Virus record (IMG/VR): IMGVR_UViG_3300042542_002916
Span: 1 to 64,000 of that record
Direction: 5' to 3' (one strand)
Length of the DNA: 64,000 nt
Source: a virus
In this document: in pieces, positions 45,753-59,982 of the stretch
Numbering within the stretch: the first letter of the stretch is position 1
How the letters are laid out: each line of letters opens with the position of its first letter
Position numbers and translations under genes: made by a program
Notes under the pieces: model-generated
What the model was told of the DNA's origin: nothing
The model's database searches: none
The model's input: only the letters and a program-made list of their open reading frames with translations

Positions 45753-45920
45753 TTATTCAATATATGGTTCTATAATTCCAACATTTTTTGCATTTACATA
45801 TGATGTTGCCCAATTTATTGCTGCTGTCAAAGACTCCCAAGGACCGCATTCGTCGATAATGGTGTCTCCTTGAAGAATCTGAACCAATGGTCCATCTTCT
45901 ATGATGATATAAGTAAACAT
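45753..45920 (-). CDS. Small protein (55 aa) between propeller and fibre genes
   Basis: ATG at 45920, TAA at 45755-45753. AGGAGCTGAA before the ATG overlaps the stop of the beta-propeller gene, a strong sign of a real coupled gene. The protein starts with strands (MFTYIIIEDGPLVQILQGD) and ends in a helix (SLTAAINWATSYVNA). It is acidic, with one Cys, and has no membrane segment. Function unknown; perhaps a chaperone or cap for the neighbouring appendages. Confidence 0.72.
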   Translation of the reverse strand: MFTYIIIEDGPLVQILQGDTIIDECGPWESLTAAINWATSYVNAKNVGIIEPYIE

Positions 45921-45928
45921 TTCAGCTC

Positions 45929-46843
45929 CTAAACCGCGTACGCAATCTTGCCAGAGTTTCCTACAGCAAGTCCTAGAACTGTAGTCACATACAGACCATT
46001 GATATTACTCAAACCAAAACTTGACACCCTTTGAGCCCAGTTGACTCCATCAAAAGAAGTTCCAAGTTTTCCAGAAGCTCCTGCTGCAACGTAAGTATCT
46101 GCAGTCACATCAACTGTTCTCACCGCAGAGGCTCCAAATGAACTTGCTGGGAATGATTGAGTCCAAGCAGTTCCAGTTGCTGAAGTAGCAATCTTTCCAG
46201 AATCTCCTACAGCCACAAATTGACTTCCAGCTGGATTTGAAGAGACCGCGTAGATAATGCTTGTAATAAAAGAAGAGCTTCTTTGAGTCCAAGCAACACC
46301 ATTTGTTGATGTAGCCAATTTTCCATCATACCCAACTGCAACAATAAGACTGTTGGTTGCGTAGACACCATTAATAAAAGAAGTTCCAAACGAGGAGGTT
46401 CGTAGTGTCCAAGTAACACCGTCTACTGAGGTAGCAAGTTTTCCTGAACCTCCAACTGCAACCCACAGCGAGGCAGAGGGAGCATAAGTAACTCCCAAAA
46501 TTGTGCTTGCTCCAAAAGCAGAAGCTCTCATAGTCCAGTTAATTCCGTCAGGAGATGTAGCTAATTTTCCTGAACTTCCAGCAATTACATATCGACTATC
46601 GCCATATGCAACTGCATAGATATTGCTCCCAGAAAACTGAGAATCTCTTTGAGTCCAAGTATTAATATCTGTAGAAGTAGCTAATTTTCCAGAGCTACCA
46701 ACTGCTACAAACTGCCCAGCGCCACTAGATGCAACTGCATTGATGTTTGTTGTCCCAAATGAAGAGTTAGCAACTTGTTGCCATGCAACAGGAACAAACG
46801 GAACAGTAAGGGTTGCATGCATAGCATGCGTGGCAATTAACAT
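45929..46843 (-). CDS. Beta-propeller appendage protein with Asp-box-like repeats
   Basis: 304 aa. About seven repeats of 40-44 aa, each with AVGxSGKLATSxDGxxWTxRxSxFG: a strand, an S-x-D-G-x-x-W turn like the sialidase/BNR Asp-box, then a variable loop. Seven blades would close a standard propeller, and the C-terminal strand LGLAVGNSGKIAYAV could velcro with the first blade. It has no collagen repeats. Flanked by fibre genes, it may be a separate sugar-binding head. The ribosome site is weak and the start is set by its position 2 bases after the upstream stop. Confidence 0.8.
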   Translation of the reverse strand: MLIATHAMHATLTVPFVPVAWQQVANSSFGTTNINAVASSGAGQFVAVGSSGKLATSTDINTWTQRDSQFSGSNIYAVAYGDSRYVIAGSSGKLATSPDGINWTMRASAFGASTILGVTYAPSASLWVAVGGSGKLATSVDGVTWTLRTSSFGTSFINGVYATNSLIVAVGYDGKLATSTNGVAWTQRSSSFITSIIYAVSSNPAGSQFVAVGDSGKIATSATGTAWTQSFPASSFGASAVRTVDVTADTYVAAGASGKLGTSFDGVNWAQRVSSFGLSNINGLYVTTVLGLAVGNSGKIAYAV

Positions 46844-46845
46844 AA

Positions 46846-48750
46846 CTACACCGACAAGTTTCCGCTAAGTAGCCATGAGTTGTTTCCAAGCTTAATTAAG
46901 GAAGCAACCGCATAACGTGCCTTAGTTGTATATCGAGAACCTTCAGAAAGAACGTTAACTCCTGAGGCCCCAGTGATTGTTACTAATCCAATACCCAACT
47001 GAGTTAAAACAATTTGAGTTCCAACATCGAATGTATAGCCATCTGTCCCATCAAGAGGAACTGTCACAACGGTGGCACTAGAACTGTTGACTTTTACAAT
47101 TGTTGCTTTATCACCAGCAGTAAGAGTAATTGAGTTTAGATACTGAGCTCCAGTAAGGTTAAAGAACGCTGGACCTGTTGGACCAGCAGGACCAGTTACG
47201 CTAGGCCCAGTAATACCTTGTGGCCCAGTAATACCTTGTTCACCTTGTGGTCCAGTAATACCTTGAATACCTTGTGGTCCAGTAATACCTTGAATACCTT
47301 GTGCACCTTGTGGGCCAGTAGGACCAACAATTGGACCAGCGTTTACCCATGTAGAACCATTCCACACATAAAGGCTTCCGTTGGCAGTAACAATCCAAGC
47401 ATCGTTTACAGCATTTCCAACTGATGGAAGATTTCCTACAGCAGCAACGCTTCCTTTAACAGTAATAGATGTTCCTTGTGCACCTTGTGGACCTGTTGGT
47501 CCAATAGAGCCAGACCCAAGAACAAAGTTCCAAGAAGCGTAAGTATTACCATCACCATTGATAGCATCAACTGTCATTGTTACAGCTGTAACATTGATAA
47601 AAGTAATAATGCCTTCCATATAGTTAGATGGAAAAGCAGAGCTTGCAAGACGAGCTCTTGTGCCTACTGCAAATGCATCAATTTTATTAACTGTAAAGTT
47701 TTTACTTCCAAGACCAATTGTTACGGTTGAAGTAGAAGTAACTCCAGCAAAACTTGCACCAGAAGCACCTGTTGGGCCTGTAGCACCTTGAGCGCCTTGT
47801 GCACCAGTTGGTCCAATTGGTCCTTGAGGACCAGTTACTGTTGACGCAGCACCTGTCGCTCCAGTTGCACCTTGTGCACCAGTAGGACCTGCAATTGTTG
47901 AAGCAGCACCTGTTGCACCTGTAGCACCAGCTTCACCACGAAGACCTTGTGGACCAGTAATACCTTGAACACCTGTTGCACCAGTTGCACCTGTTGGTCC
48001 AGTTGGTCCACCAGATGGACCAGTCGGCCCAGTTACACCAGTAGGGCCAGTTACAGATGGACCAGTTGCACCTGTTGCTCCGTTAGGACCAGTCGCGCCA
48101 GCAAAACCACGAGGACCAGTAGGACCAGTAGGACCAGCATTACCTTGAGCTCCTGTTGCACCAGTTGGGCCTTCAGATCCAGTTGGACCAGTACCACCTA
48201 ATGGACCTGTTGCACCAGTTGGACCGCGTGCTCCTTCAGAACCTGTTGCGCCAACTGCACCAGTTGGACCATAAGGACCAGTTGGGCCAGCTACATATAA
48301 ACCTTGTGCTCCAGTTGCACCAGTGAGACCACGAGGTCCAGTTGCTCCCGTTGGGCCTGTCGCTCCCGTAGGACCTGTGACAGTTGAAGCTGCACCCTGT
48401 GCACCCGTTGCACCCGTTGGACCAGCAGGTCCAATGTTGCTTGATGCAGACTCAACCCAGTAAGAATCAAAGTAAACATAAACACGACCAGTTGAAGAGT
48501 TAAACCATGCGTCTCCTGTTACAGGAGTTGGACTTACAGGTGGTGAATCAGCAGCTACTGTAAAACGACCTGTTGGTCCAGTAGGACCTGCAACGCTTGA
48601 AGCGCTACCCTGTGGACCTGTAGGACCAGTAGCACCTACAACTGAAGAAATAACTAAGTTCCACGCTGTACCAGTCCAGATCCAAGTTTGAGATCCTGAG
48701 GTAAACGTACTATTTAAACTCGGTGAGTTTGGAAAATCAATAGCAGCCAT
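46846..48750 (-). CDS. Long collagen-like fibre protein (anchor type A) with beta-cap
   Basis: 634 aa; AGGAG SD. Anchor [20 protein letters not shown] ... [12 protein letters not shown], short collagen, a [21 protein letters not shown] module, then over 200 residues of Gly-X-Y. A beta insert ([20 protein letters not shown] ... [17 protein letters not shown]) is followed by a '[15 protein letters not shown] ... [13 protein letters not shown]' module and more collagen ([10 protein letters not shown]). The C-terminal cap ([17 protein letters not shown] ... [14 protein letters not shown]) is related to that of the 32072-33352 protein. Rods broken by small folded modules suggest a jointed fibre. 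Confidence 0.85.
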   Translation of the reverse strand: MAAIDFPNSPSLNSTFTSGSQTWIWTGTAWNLVISSVVGATGPTGPQGSASSVAGPTGPTGRFTVAADSPPVSPTPVTGDAWFNSSTGRVYVYFDSYWVESASSNIGPAGPTGATGAQGAASTVTGPTGATGPTGATGPRGLTGATGAQGLYVAGPTGPYGPTGAVGATGSEGARGPTGATGPLGGTGPTGSEGPTGATGAQGNAGPTGPTGPRGFAGATGPNGATGATGPSVTGPTGVTGPTGPSGGPTGPTGATGATGVQGITGPQGLRGEAGATGATGAASTIAGPTGAQGATGATGAASTVTGPQGPIGPTGAQGAQGATGPTGASGASFAGVTSTSTVTIGLGSKNFTVNKIDAFAVGTRARLASSAFPSNYMEGIITFINVTAVTMTVDAINGDGNTYASWNFVLGSGSIGPTGPQGAQGTSITVKGSVAAVGNLPSVGNAVNDAWIVTANGSLYVWNGSTWVNAGPIVGPTGPQGAQGIQGITGPQGIQGITGPQGEQGITGPQGITGPSVTGPAGPTGPAFFNLTGAQYLNSITLTAGDKATIVKVNSSSATVVTVPLDGTDGYTFDVGTQIVLTQLGIGLVTITGASGVNVLSEGSRYTTKARYAVASLIKLGNNSWLLSGNLSV

Positions 48751-48759
48751 TTTTTACTC

Positions 48760-49455
48760 CTAACCCAAAACCGACTCGTAGGTGAATTGAATTAGAATTT
48801 TGTCGTTTGCAGAAAACAAGAAAGGAGTACTTTCTGTTACAGCAACACCTTCATCATATGTTGCACTCTGAGAGTGTATATAAAGCTCAATTCTGGTGTT
48901 GACGTTGTTATTAAAAATTGCTGTACCAAAGTAAGTGATACCTGGTCCTTCGTCGCGCATAACAACTTGACCTACTGGCTGATAATTTTCAATAACTCCA
49001 GCAGCAGGAAGACTTACTGTATAAGTACCTAAACCACGGTTAAATCCAGCGGTTCCAGCAATAATACGAATTTCACCCATAATAGTTGCACCAAGATTTA
49101 CATAACGACCAGTGATACTTCCATTACCAAGTGTTGGGTTTGTTGTGCTTCCATAAAGAACTGGTGTGTATGTAGTCCATGGAGTAAGTGCAAAACTACC
49201 TGTTGGACCTGTTGCTCCCGCTGGTCCCGTTACTGTGCTAGCTGCACCTGTAGGTCCAGTCGGTCCCGCGCCACCTGTAGGACCTGTTGGTCCAATCGCA
49301 GTTGAGTTAGTTCCTGCAGGTCCTGTAGGGCCTGTTGGTCCAACTGCACTGGTACGAACTAGACGCCAAGAAGAGCCGTTCCAACGATATGTATTAATAC
49401 CGTTTGTGTATACATCATTGAGCGATGGGCTTGGTGGAAAATCGATTGCTGGCAT
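48760..49455 (-). CDS. Collagen-like fibre protein (anchor type A) with beta-sandwich tip
   Basis: 231 aa; AAAGGGG SD. Anchor MPAIDFPPSPSLNDVYTNGI ... RWNGSSWRLVR. A short Gly-Pro-Thr rod of about 50 residues ([17 protein letters not shown]...) comes next, then a 135-aa tip with strands typical of small phage head domains (WTTYTPVLYGSTTNPTLGNG; GRYVNLGATIMGEIRIIAGT; TRIELYIHSQ). The tip resembles the end of the 1841-aa fibre in layout (YTPVLxGS...G..SxYG/V), so the two may be related receptor-binding heads. Confidence 0.82.
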   Translation of the reverse strand: MPAIDFPPSPSLNDVYTNGINTYRWNGSSWRLVRTSAVGPTGPTGPAGTNSTAIGPTGPTGGAGPTGPTGAASTVTGPAGATGPTGSFALTPWTTYTPVLYGSTTNPTLGNGSITGRYVNLGATIMGEIRIIAGTAGFNRGLGTYTVSLPAAGVIENYQPVGQVVMRDEGPGITYFGTAIFNNNVNTRIELYIHSQSATYDEGVAVTESTPFLFSANDKILIQFTYESVLG

Positions 49456-49472
49456 TGTTATCTACCCCTTTC

Positions 49473-54998
<5,526 letters not shown>

Positions 54999-55094
54999 TC
55001 CAGGTCTAAGTGGCGTTTATATGAAGACTGCACAGGTAACAGACTTCTCGACCGTTTATATTCTACGCGGTTTTTGGAAGGGCTAATCTGAAAC

Positions 55095-56300
55095 TTACGC
55101 CTTGCGAGTCCCCGAAATGATACTTATATCCTTCCGAGGGTCGTAATCAGCACCTATAACCATAGTCAAAATCCCCGGTGGTGATTCCAAACCATGCCTA
55201 TCCCGAAACCATGCAGAACCGGGATCAGTTGTAGGTGCTTGAACCCAAAACCGACCACCTATGTCCATGCTTTTAAATGAGTGATAATGGCCCGAAATCC
55301 ATACATCACACATTCCTAATGCTGTTTGACCTGCTGATTGCTCAGACAGGTATTTCATAACGTTTGTGCCAGTTTGATGACCGTGAAACAGTCCAAGCAT
55401 TGTTCCACAAATATCAATTGCAAGTGTTTGATGTTGCTTATCTGGGAAACGAAATTCTACATGCCCTAATACATCATTCTCAGCGCATGCATCTTGCACT
55501 GCAGATGCTATTTCTACGTTCCAACCGTCTGAAGGATCCGCAGAAACCTGCCGTGTAACCTCATCGTGGTTACCATTAACTACAGGAACAATAATCCTGT
55601 CAGCTAGTGGAGCAAATGCTTTTATTTGCGCCATTAATAGCCTTCTAGCGACACGAGTCTGCTCTGTAAGCCCTAAATCTGAGGATGCAAGCCCTTGAAG
55701 TTTTCCATTTTGACTTACATTGCCTTCAACATGGTCACCTGGAAGAGGAATTACTATCGTGCCAATACTTCTTCCTATTTTTCTTAGTTCTTTAAGTCGC
55801 CAGACTGCTTGTTCAGTTATTTCAAGCAACCTACGAACAGTGTCTGCGCTACCTTCATCTCCCTGCTTTTTACCAATTTGTTGGTCGCTGGGGGCAAATA
55901 CGAACGCCAGTTCGCCAGATACTTTTTTATCTGTCTTGGATGGTCTCCACTTGGATACCTCTTCCATAAGCTGGTCTAGGTCTTTATCAGCTATTTTTCC
56001 CTTAGAAATAGGTGTAATAGTGATTCTTTGAGCTTCTAACCACTCTCCAGAGTAGGTTTGCCACTGGGATTTACGAACATTGGTCACAGACCAAGACATT
56101 GGGTCAAGCTTAAAATCAAGAAGGATTTCGCGAGCATCTGGCATCTCCCCAGCTGGGCGAGGGGTTGAGATGAGGTATCCACCCTCTTCATCAACCTCCA
56201 TACGAGGTCTCCACGATTCGGGCGTGTTTGTTGCCCGAGTATCAGAGCCGCTAGGTCCCGGTGATACTAAAGCTGCTAGCTTCTCTGTTAGCTCTGACAT
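55095..56300 (-). CDS. Metallophosphoesterase (calcineurin-like)
   Basis: 401 aa from the ATG at 56300, which overlaps the upstream stop (TAATG) and has AAGGA six bases away. A longer frame to 56363 exists but would overlap the upstream gene. Two-metal phosphoesterase motifs: PLPGDHVEGN (GDH 188-190), VNGNHDE (243-247), LFHGHQTG (305-310) and SGHYHS (336-341). The N-terminal ~130 residues contain a beta-rich domain (EEGGYLISTPRPAGEMPDAR ... AQRITITPISKGKI). Likely a nuclease or phosphatase in DNA metabolism; related phage proteins act with recombination genes. Grouped with an HTH protein. Confidence 0.88.
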   Translation of the reverse strand: MSELTEKLAALVSPGPSGSDTRATNTPESWRPRMEVDEEGGYLISTPRPAGEMPDAREILLDFKLDPMSWSVTNVRKSQWQTYSGEWLEAQRITITPISKGKIADKDLDQLMEEVSKWRPSKTDKKVSGELAFVFAPSDQQIGKKQGDEGSADTVRRLLEITEQAVWRLKELRKIGRSIGTIVIPLPGDHVEGNVSQNGKLQGLASSDLGLTEQTRVARRLLMAQIKAFAPLADRIIVPVVNGNHDEVTRQVSADPSDGWNVEIASAVQDACAENDVLGHVEFRFPDKQHQTLAIDICGTMLGLFHGHQTGTNVMKYLSEQSAGQTALGMCDVWISGHYHSFKSMDIGGRFWVQAPTTDPGSAWFRDRHGLESPPGILTMVIGADYDPRKDISIISGTRKA

Positions 56301-56593
56301 TAAGAATCCTTGCGAGCGTTCTCTAAACGAATCTTGCTGTTCTTCCCAACAAAGCATCTGCACTGTTGTCGCCTGTGGAGATTGATTGAGGCAAAGGCAA
56401 TATCAAAACCTTCCCCTAAAAGAATCTCGTGGATTTGACGATTTGAGATCGTGCCAGATTTAGACCGTGTAGAAAACACGATTTGTAAAGCTTCTTTGTC
56501 GTCTCCCTGTAAATCATCAAGGAGTTTCCCTACTCCGCAGGGTAGTCCCGGTTCAGAACGTGTGGCTTCTTTTAATTTATCTGCAAGGCCCAA
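56300..56593 (-). CDS. Small helix-turn-helix-like DNA-binding protein
   Basis: 97 aa; TTG start preceded by GGAG six bases away (no in-frame ATG upstream). The core KLLDDLQGDDKEALQIVFST ... SGTISNRQIHEILLGEGFDI ... ASINLHRRQQCRC has the spacing of a winged or tri-helical HTH. It resembles small actinophage HTH proteins annotated near terminase or regulatory genes. Stop coupled to the phosphoesterase start. It may be a transcription regulator of its own operon. Confidence 0.7.
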   Translation of the reverse strand: MGLADKLKEATRSEPGLPCGVGKLLDDLQGDDKEALQIVFSTRSKSGTISNRQIHEILLGEGFDIAFASINLHRRQQCRCFVGKNSKIRLENARKDS

Positions 56594-56764
56594 GTTATTC
56601 TCCAGTTCTCATAGGCTGAGACTAACACCAAATCTGTTTATAAGATTTACTGTTACCCCACGAGTAACTCTAACACTAAAATGTGTCAGTGTGAAGCATT
56701 ACTAGAGAGTTGCGTGTCGGAAAATAAAGACACAAAAAAGTGCTTGAAAATTCTATTTTATTGT

Positions 56765-56784
56765 AAGTTTTATGATGAAAACTT
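56765..56784. repeat. AT-rich hairpin at the end of the membrane-protein gene
   Basis: AAGTTTT (56765-56771) and AAAACTT (56778-56784) are inverted around ATGATG and overlap the stop of the - strand membrane-protein gene. No clear U-run follows on the - strand. The 189-base gap 56594-56782 also holds GTGTC/GACAC inverted copies (56715-56733) and a GTTAC/GTAAC pair near 56652-56668, but no gene that I can support. Confidence 0.4.
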
Positions 56785-57190
56785 AAGATGCTTTTTTAGA
56801 GCGGGACCGAGCTGGCTTTGGGTCCGAAGGTGCGGTGTCTGGGATTATGACCGCTTGGGATAGGACTTTGATAATCAAATCCTTCGTTTCGTCATTCTGT
56901 TTTTCTATCCTGCACATCTGGGCTTCAAGCTGATTTGTCTTTCTAGCCACATCCGCTAGGCTAAGCCCACCATTTGCTGCAGGATGTATTGGAGCAGTTG
57001 CTTCAGTTATCTCTTCACGGATGATGGTGCGAAGTAGTTTCATCCAAACCTTACTAACAGTAAATAGCATTCCACAAGCTAAGGCAATCAAACCCAAGAT
57101 GGCTGAGACATCTCCGACATCTAAAGAGTTTGGGGTGCCAGGCTCCCACCATGAGCCAGCATCGGCAGCTAGTAGAGTAAGATTGTACAA
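56783..57190 (-). CDS. Single-pass membrane protein with coiled coil (possible holin-like)
   Basis: 135 aa; TTG start with AGGAA about 9 bases upstream; the next in-frame Met is inside the membrane segment. A short N-terminal region with two Trp (GSWWEPGTPN) leads to a TM helix (about 30-48, AILGLIALACGMLFTVSKVW). An amphipathic/coiled-coil stretch (LADVARKTNQLEAQMCRIEK) and a basic Ser/Lys tail (ARSRSKKAS) follow. Size and topology fit an actinophage holin or membrane accessory protein, but no endolysin is nearby, so the lysis role is a guess. Confidence 0.7.
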   Translation of the reverse strand: MYNLTLLAADAGSWWEPGTPNSLDVGDVSAILGLIALACGMLFTVSKVWMKLLRTIIREEITEATAPIHPAANGGLSLADVARKTNQLEAQMCRIEKQNDETKDLIIKVLSQAVIIPDTAPSDPKPARSRSKKAS

Positions 57191-57219
57191 GGATAGTTCC
57201 TATCAAAAGATGGTTGAAC

Positions 57220-57247
57220 TTGACGACAAGTGTTATTAGTTTATATT
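57220..57247 (+). promoter_or_regulatory. Probable strong sigma-70-type promoter for the primase-helicase gene
   Basis: TTGACG (57220-57225), 16-base spacer, TATATT (57242-57247); each hexamer is one base off consensus. Predicted start is near 57254, leaving a 127-base leader before the GTG at 57381. It lies in the divergent gap with the membrane-protein gene. Confidence 0.68.
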
Positions 57248-57266
57248 AGATTACTAACGCCGATTT

Positions 57267-57295
57267 CTATACAAACGACGCGAGTGGCTGTATAG
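57267..57295 (+). promoter_or_regulatory. Inverted repeat in the primase-helicase leader
   Basis: CTATACA (57267-57273) and TGTATAG (57289-57295) are perfect inverted copies. A second pair AACGAC / GTCGTT (57274-57279 / 57295-57300) overlaps them, so two alternative hairpins can form. It lies just downstream of the predicted transcription start, the position of an operator or a leader switch. Confidence 0.5.
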
Positions 57296-57380
57296 TCGTT
57301 CTACCAAATAAAAGTTTGAACTGCTTGACTCTCTAGGTGAATGTTGAGTAGCTTTCCTATCTATCTTCAAGGAGGGTTCT

Positions 57381-59978
57381 GTGAGCAGCGAGAATACGAA
57401 TCGACTGGCGAAAGCCGCTTCGTTTTACTCCAGCATTGGCTGGAATATTCTTCCCTGTCATGGAATTGTCGGCGGTCGTTGTACATGCAATAGACCTCAT
57501 GGTGAACCAAAAGAAGTAGGAAAACACCCAGCTCTTAATGAGTGGAACATTCAATCAACTAATGACATAAACGTTATTAATCGTTGGTGGGAAGAGAACC
57601 CTAACTACAACACTGGTGTTCATTGTCAGAAGTCTGGCTTTTTTGTAATTGATATTGATCCACGTTCTGGTGGTCCAGAGTCTTTTGAAAAATTTGAAGA
57701 ACTTGTTGAAGGAGCATTACCTCCAACAATTGAAGCAATCACTGGCACATATACATCTGCAAATGGAAAAGCTCTTCGAGGTCGTCACATCTTTTATCGT
57801 TGTGATGATTCAGAAGGTCTTGTCGGAAACCTTAGCAAGATGGGTCTTAAGGGTATTGATATAAAACATAACGGTTATGTTTTGATTGCACCATCACGAC
57901 ACTTTTCTGGTGTTGATTACGAATGGGTTCCAGGAAAAGCTCCTTGGGAAATGCAAATGACAGAAGCCCCTGAAGAACTTCTTGCAGCACTTCGTAAAAG
58001 AAGTAAGCGCTCTAGCTTCACTCTTGGTGATAGTAGCTGGGAAGGTATTGAGTATGAGCGAGTAGAGATTGACAAAATTCTTGAAGAAGGAATTCAAGAA
58101 GGCTCTCGTGCTGTTGATATTTATAAATTAACTTGCGCTCTTGCAAATAAGTACGGAACAGATGACATGACTCGTCAAATGATTGAGTCTGAGATGTTGC
58201 GCTTTAATGCAACTAAGGTCAACCCGCCTCTTCATATTGAAGGAACTAACGGTCTTTTACATCACGTCCACCGCGCTATTGACTTTGTTGCTAACAATCC
58301 AAAAATTGGTTTGATGAGTCCAGAGACAGCCGAGTGGATGAAAAAGCAAGCAGATAAAATTTCATCAAGCACAAATCAGATTCAAGAACTTCAAGCTATG
58401 ACAGGTGTTGTTCGTCCTCACCCTACTTCAGAGACTCACTTTGCTGGAACCATTAGCGGATCTGTTATGTCTGCAATTGAAGACGGTGACTCAATCCATG
58501 AAGCTACATCTATTTCTAATATGGATGTTCCTAAAGACCCAGACTCATTAAATATTCAAGACGGTGGGGATGAAGGAAAGCGCTCGCTTTCAGACACGGG
58601 CAACGGTCGTCGTCTTGTTGACGTATTCGGTGCTGGTGTCCGCTACACAACTGGTCTTGGTTGGTTTGTTTGGAAAGAAGGATATTGGAAACCAGATAGA
58701 GAAGACCTTGAAGTACAAGAACTTGCAAAGAAGATTGCTCCAGTTATCTCTGCTGAAGTTACTCGTTACCCAGAATCACAGCAGACAGAGGTAATCAAAT
58801 GGGCTCACCAATCTCGTTCTAACTCTCGTCTTCGTGGAGCAATTGACTCTGCAAAATCTGACCCTCGTGTAGAAATCCCTGTTGAGATATGGGACCAAGA
58901 TGAAAATCTTTTAGGTGTTCTCAACGGTGTAATTGATTTGCGTACTGGCGAACTTCTAAAGGGTCGTCCAGATTTGCACATCACTCGTCGTGCACCTGTT
59001 GCATACACTCGTGGTCACACAAATGTTCGTTGGCAACAGTTCATCGATTTTGCTACTGGTGGAGATAAGGAATATCAAGACTGGCTACAGCGTGCAGCTG
59101 GTTACTCAATTACGGGTTCAAATAAATATGACTTGATGTTCTTGGTTTATGGTCCTGCTGGTTCTGGTAAGAACACTTTTGTTGAAGCGCTTGTTAAAGC
59201 TCTTGGAACTGCACAGTACGCATGGCCTCTTGATTCAAGCATTCTTGCTGCTAACGATGGTCAATCTAATGGAACAGATTTGTATCACTGGGCTCAGCTT
59301 CGTGGTCGTAGAGTTGTTTGGGTTGACGAACTTCCAGACTCAGAGCGTATGAAAGAGAACTCAGTTAAGAAGTTAACTGGTTCATCTGAAATCTCTGCTC
59401 GTTCTCCAGGTGAACAACCATTTACATTTCAATCACAAGCAAAGCTTTGGATTTCTACTAACCACCGTCCAGTAATTACTGATGATGCTATGTGGCGTCG
59501 TATTCGTCCAATTCCATTTACTCGTGTTCCAGAAGTTATGGACCCAGACTTGAAGGAATACATCTTTGACCCAGAGGGTGCTCTTCCAGCAGTTCTTTCA
59601 TGGGCTGTTGAAGGTGCAATCAAACTTCTAGGTTCATCATCTCGTGATGCTCTTGGTTGGTGTACTCAAGTTGCAGAAGCAGCTGAAATTTATCGTAAGA
59701 ACGAAGACCGTATTGGTATCTTCCTATCAGAAGAAACTAACGATAATGAAGGAGCAAGCATTGCATTCAAATCACTTTACGGTGTATACCGAGTGTGGTG
59801 TGAAGAACGCGGTGAGCGCCCAATGGCTCAAGGTAACTTGCAGAGAAAACTTACAGATAGAAGTGTTCAGATTGAAGGAACAGGTTCTCGCGCAGTTGTG
59901 TTAGGTCGATCATTGGTTCCACGACCAGTGCCTTCATCAGACATTGATTGGAATACAGCAGTTAGATTTGCTCGTTAA
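57381..59978 (+). CDS. Prim-Pol / SF3 (P4-D5-type) helicase-primase
   Basis: 865 aa; GTG start with AAGGAGGG. The N-terminal bifunctional primase-polymerase (AEP) domain has the metal-binding FFVID91-I-D93 pair, H136 in RGRHIFYR, and GIDIKHNGYVLIAPS. C26, H27, C34, C36 and H40 near its start could bind zinc. The C-terminal SF3/phage-P4-type helicase has Walker A GPAGSGKNT (591-599), Walker B VVWVD649-E650 and sensor-like WISTNHRP followed by RRIRPIPF. It primes and unwinds for the polymerase encoded 39 kb away. It is the only + strand gene in the right half of the window. Confidence 0.93.
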   Translation: MSSENTNRLAKAASFYSSIGWNILPCHGIVGGRCTCNRPHGEPKEVGKHPALNEWNIQSTNDINVINRWWEENPNYNTGVHCQKSGFFVIDIDPRSGGPESFEKFEELVEGALPPTIEAITGTYTSANGKALRGRHIFYRCDDSEGLVGNLSKMGLKGIDIKHNGYVLIAPSRHFSGVDYEWVPGKAPWEMQMTEAPEELLAALRKRSKRSSFTLGDSSWEGIEYERVEIDKILEEGIQEGSRAVDIYKLTCALANKYGTDDMTRQMIESEMLRFNATKVNPPLHIEGTNGLLHHVHRAIDFVANNPKIGLMSPETAEWMKKQADKISSSTNQIQELQAMTGVVRPHPTSETHFAGTISGSVMSAIEDGDSIHEATSISNMDVPKDPDSLNIQDGGDEGKRSLSDTGNGRRLVDVFGAGVRYTTGLGWFVWKEGYWKPDREDLEVQELAKKIAPVISAEVTRYPESQQTEVIKWAHQSRSNSRLRGAIDSAKSDPRVEIPVEIWDQDENLLGVLNGVIDLRTGELLKGRPDLHITRRAPVAYTRGHTNVRWQQFIDFATGGDKEYQDWLQRAAGYSITGSNKYDLMFLVYGPAGSGKNTFVEALVKALGTAQYAWPLDSSILAANDGQSNGTDLYHWAQLRGRRVVWVDELPDSERMKENSVKKLTGSSEISARSPGEQPFTFQSQAKLWISTNHRPVITDDAMWRRIRPIPFTRVPEVMDPDLKEYIFDPEGALPAVLSWAVEGAIKLLGSSSRDALGWCTQVAEAAEIYRKNEDRIGIFLSEETNDNEGASIAFKSLYGVYRVWCEERGERPMAQGNLQRKLTDRSVQIEGTGSRAVVLGRSLVPRPVPSSDIDWNTAVRFAR

Positions 59979-59982
59979 CGAG
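59971..59982. repeat. 12-bp perfect palindrome at convergent stop codons
   Basis: CTCGTTAACGAG. Its central TTAA supplies the stop codons of both the helicase-primase (+, 59976-59978) and the terminase (-, 59977-59975). The genes overlap by 4 bases and no conventional terminator is present between them. Confidence 0.7.

Noticed and set aside
55095-56363. Longer phosphoesterase start at 56363
   Set aside because: It would overlap the HTH gene by 64 bases; the ATG at 56300 has an SD and a TAATG coupling.
56681-56863. Small + strand frame in the gap after the HTH gene
   Set aside because: It runs antisense into the membrane-protein gene, lacks a ribosome site and has no plausible domain.
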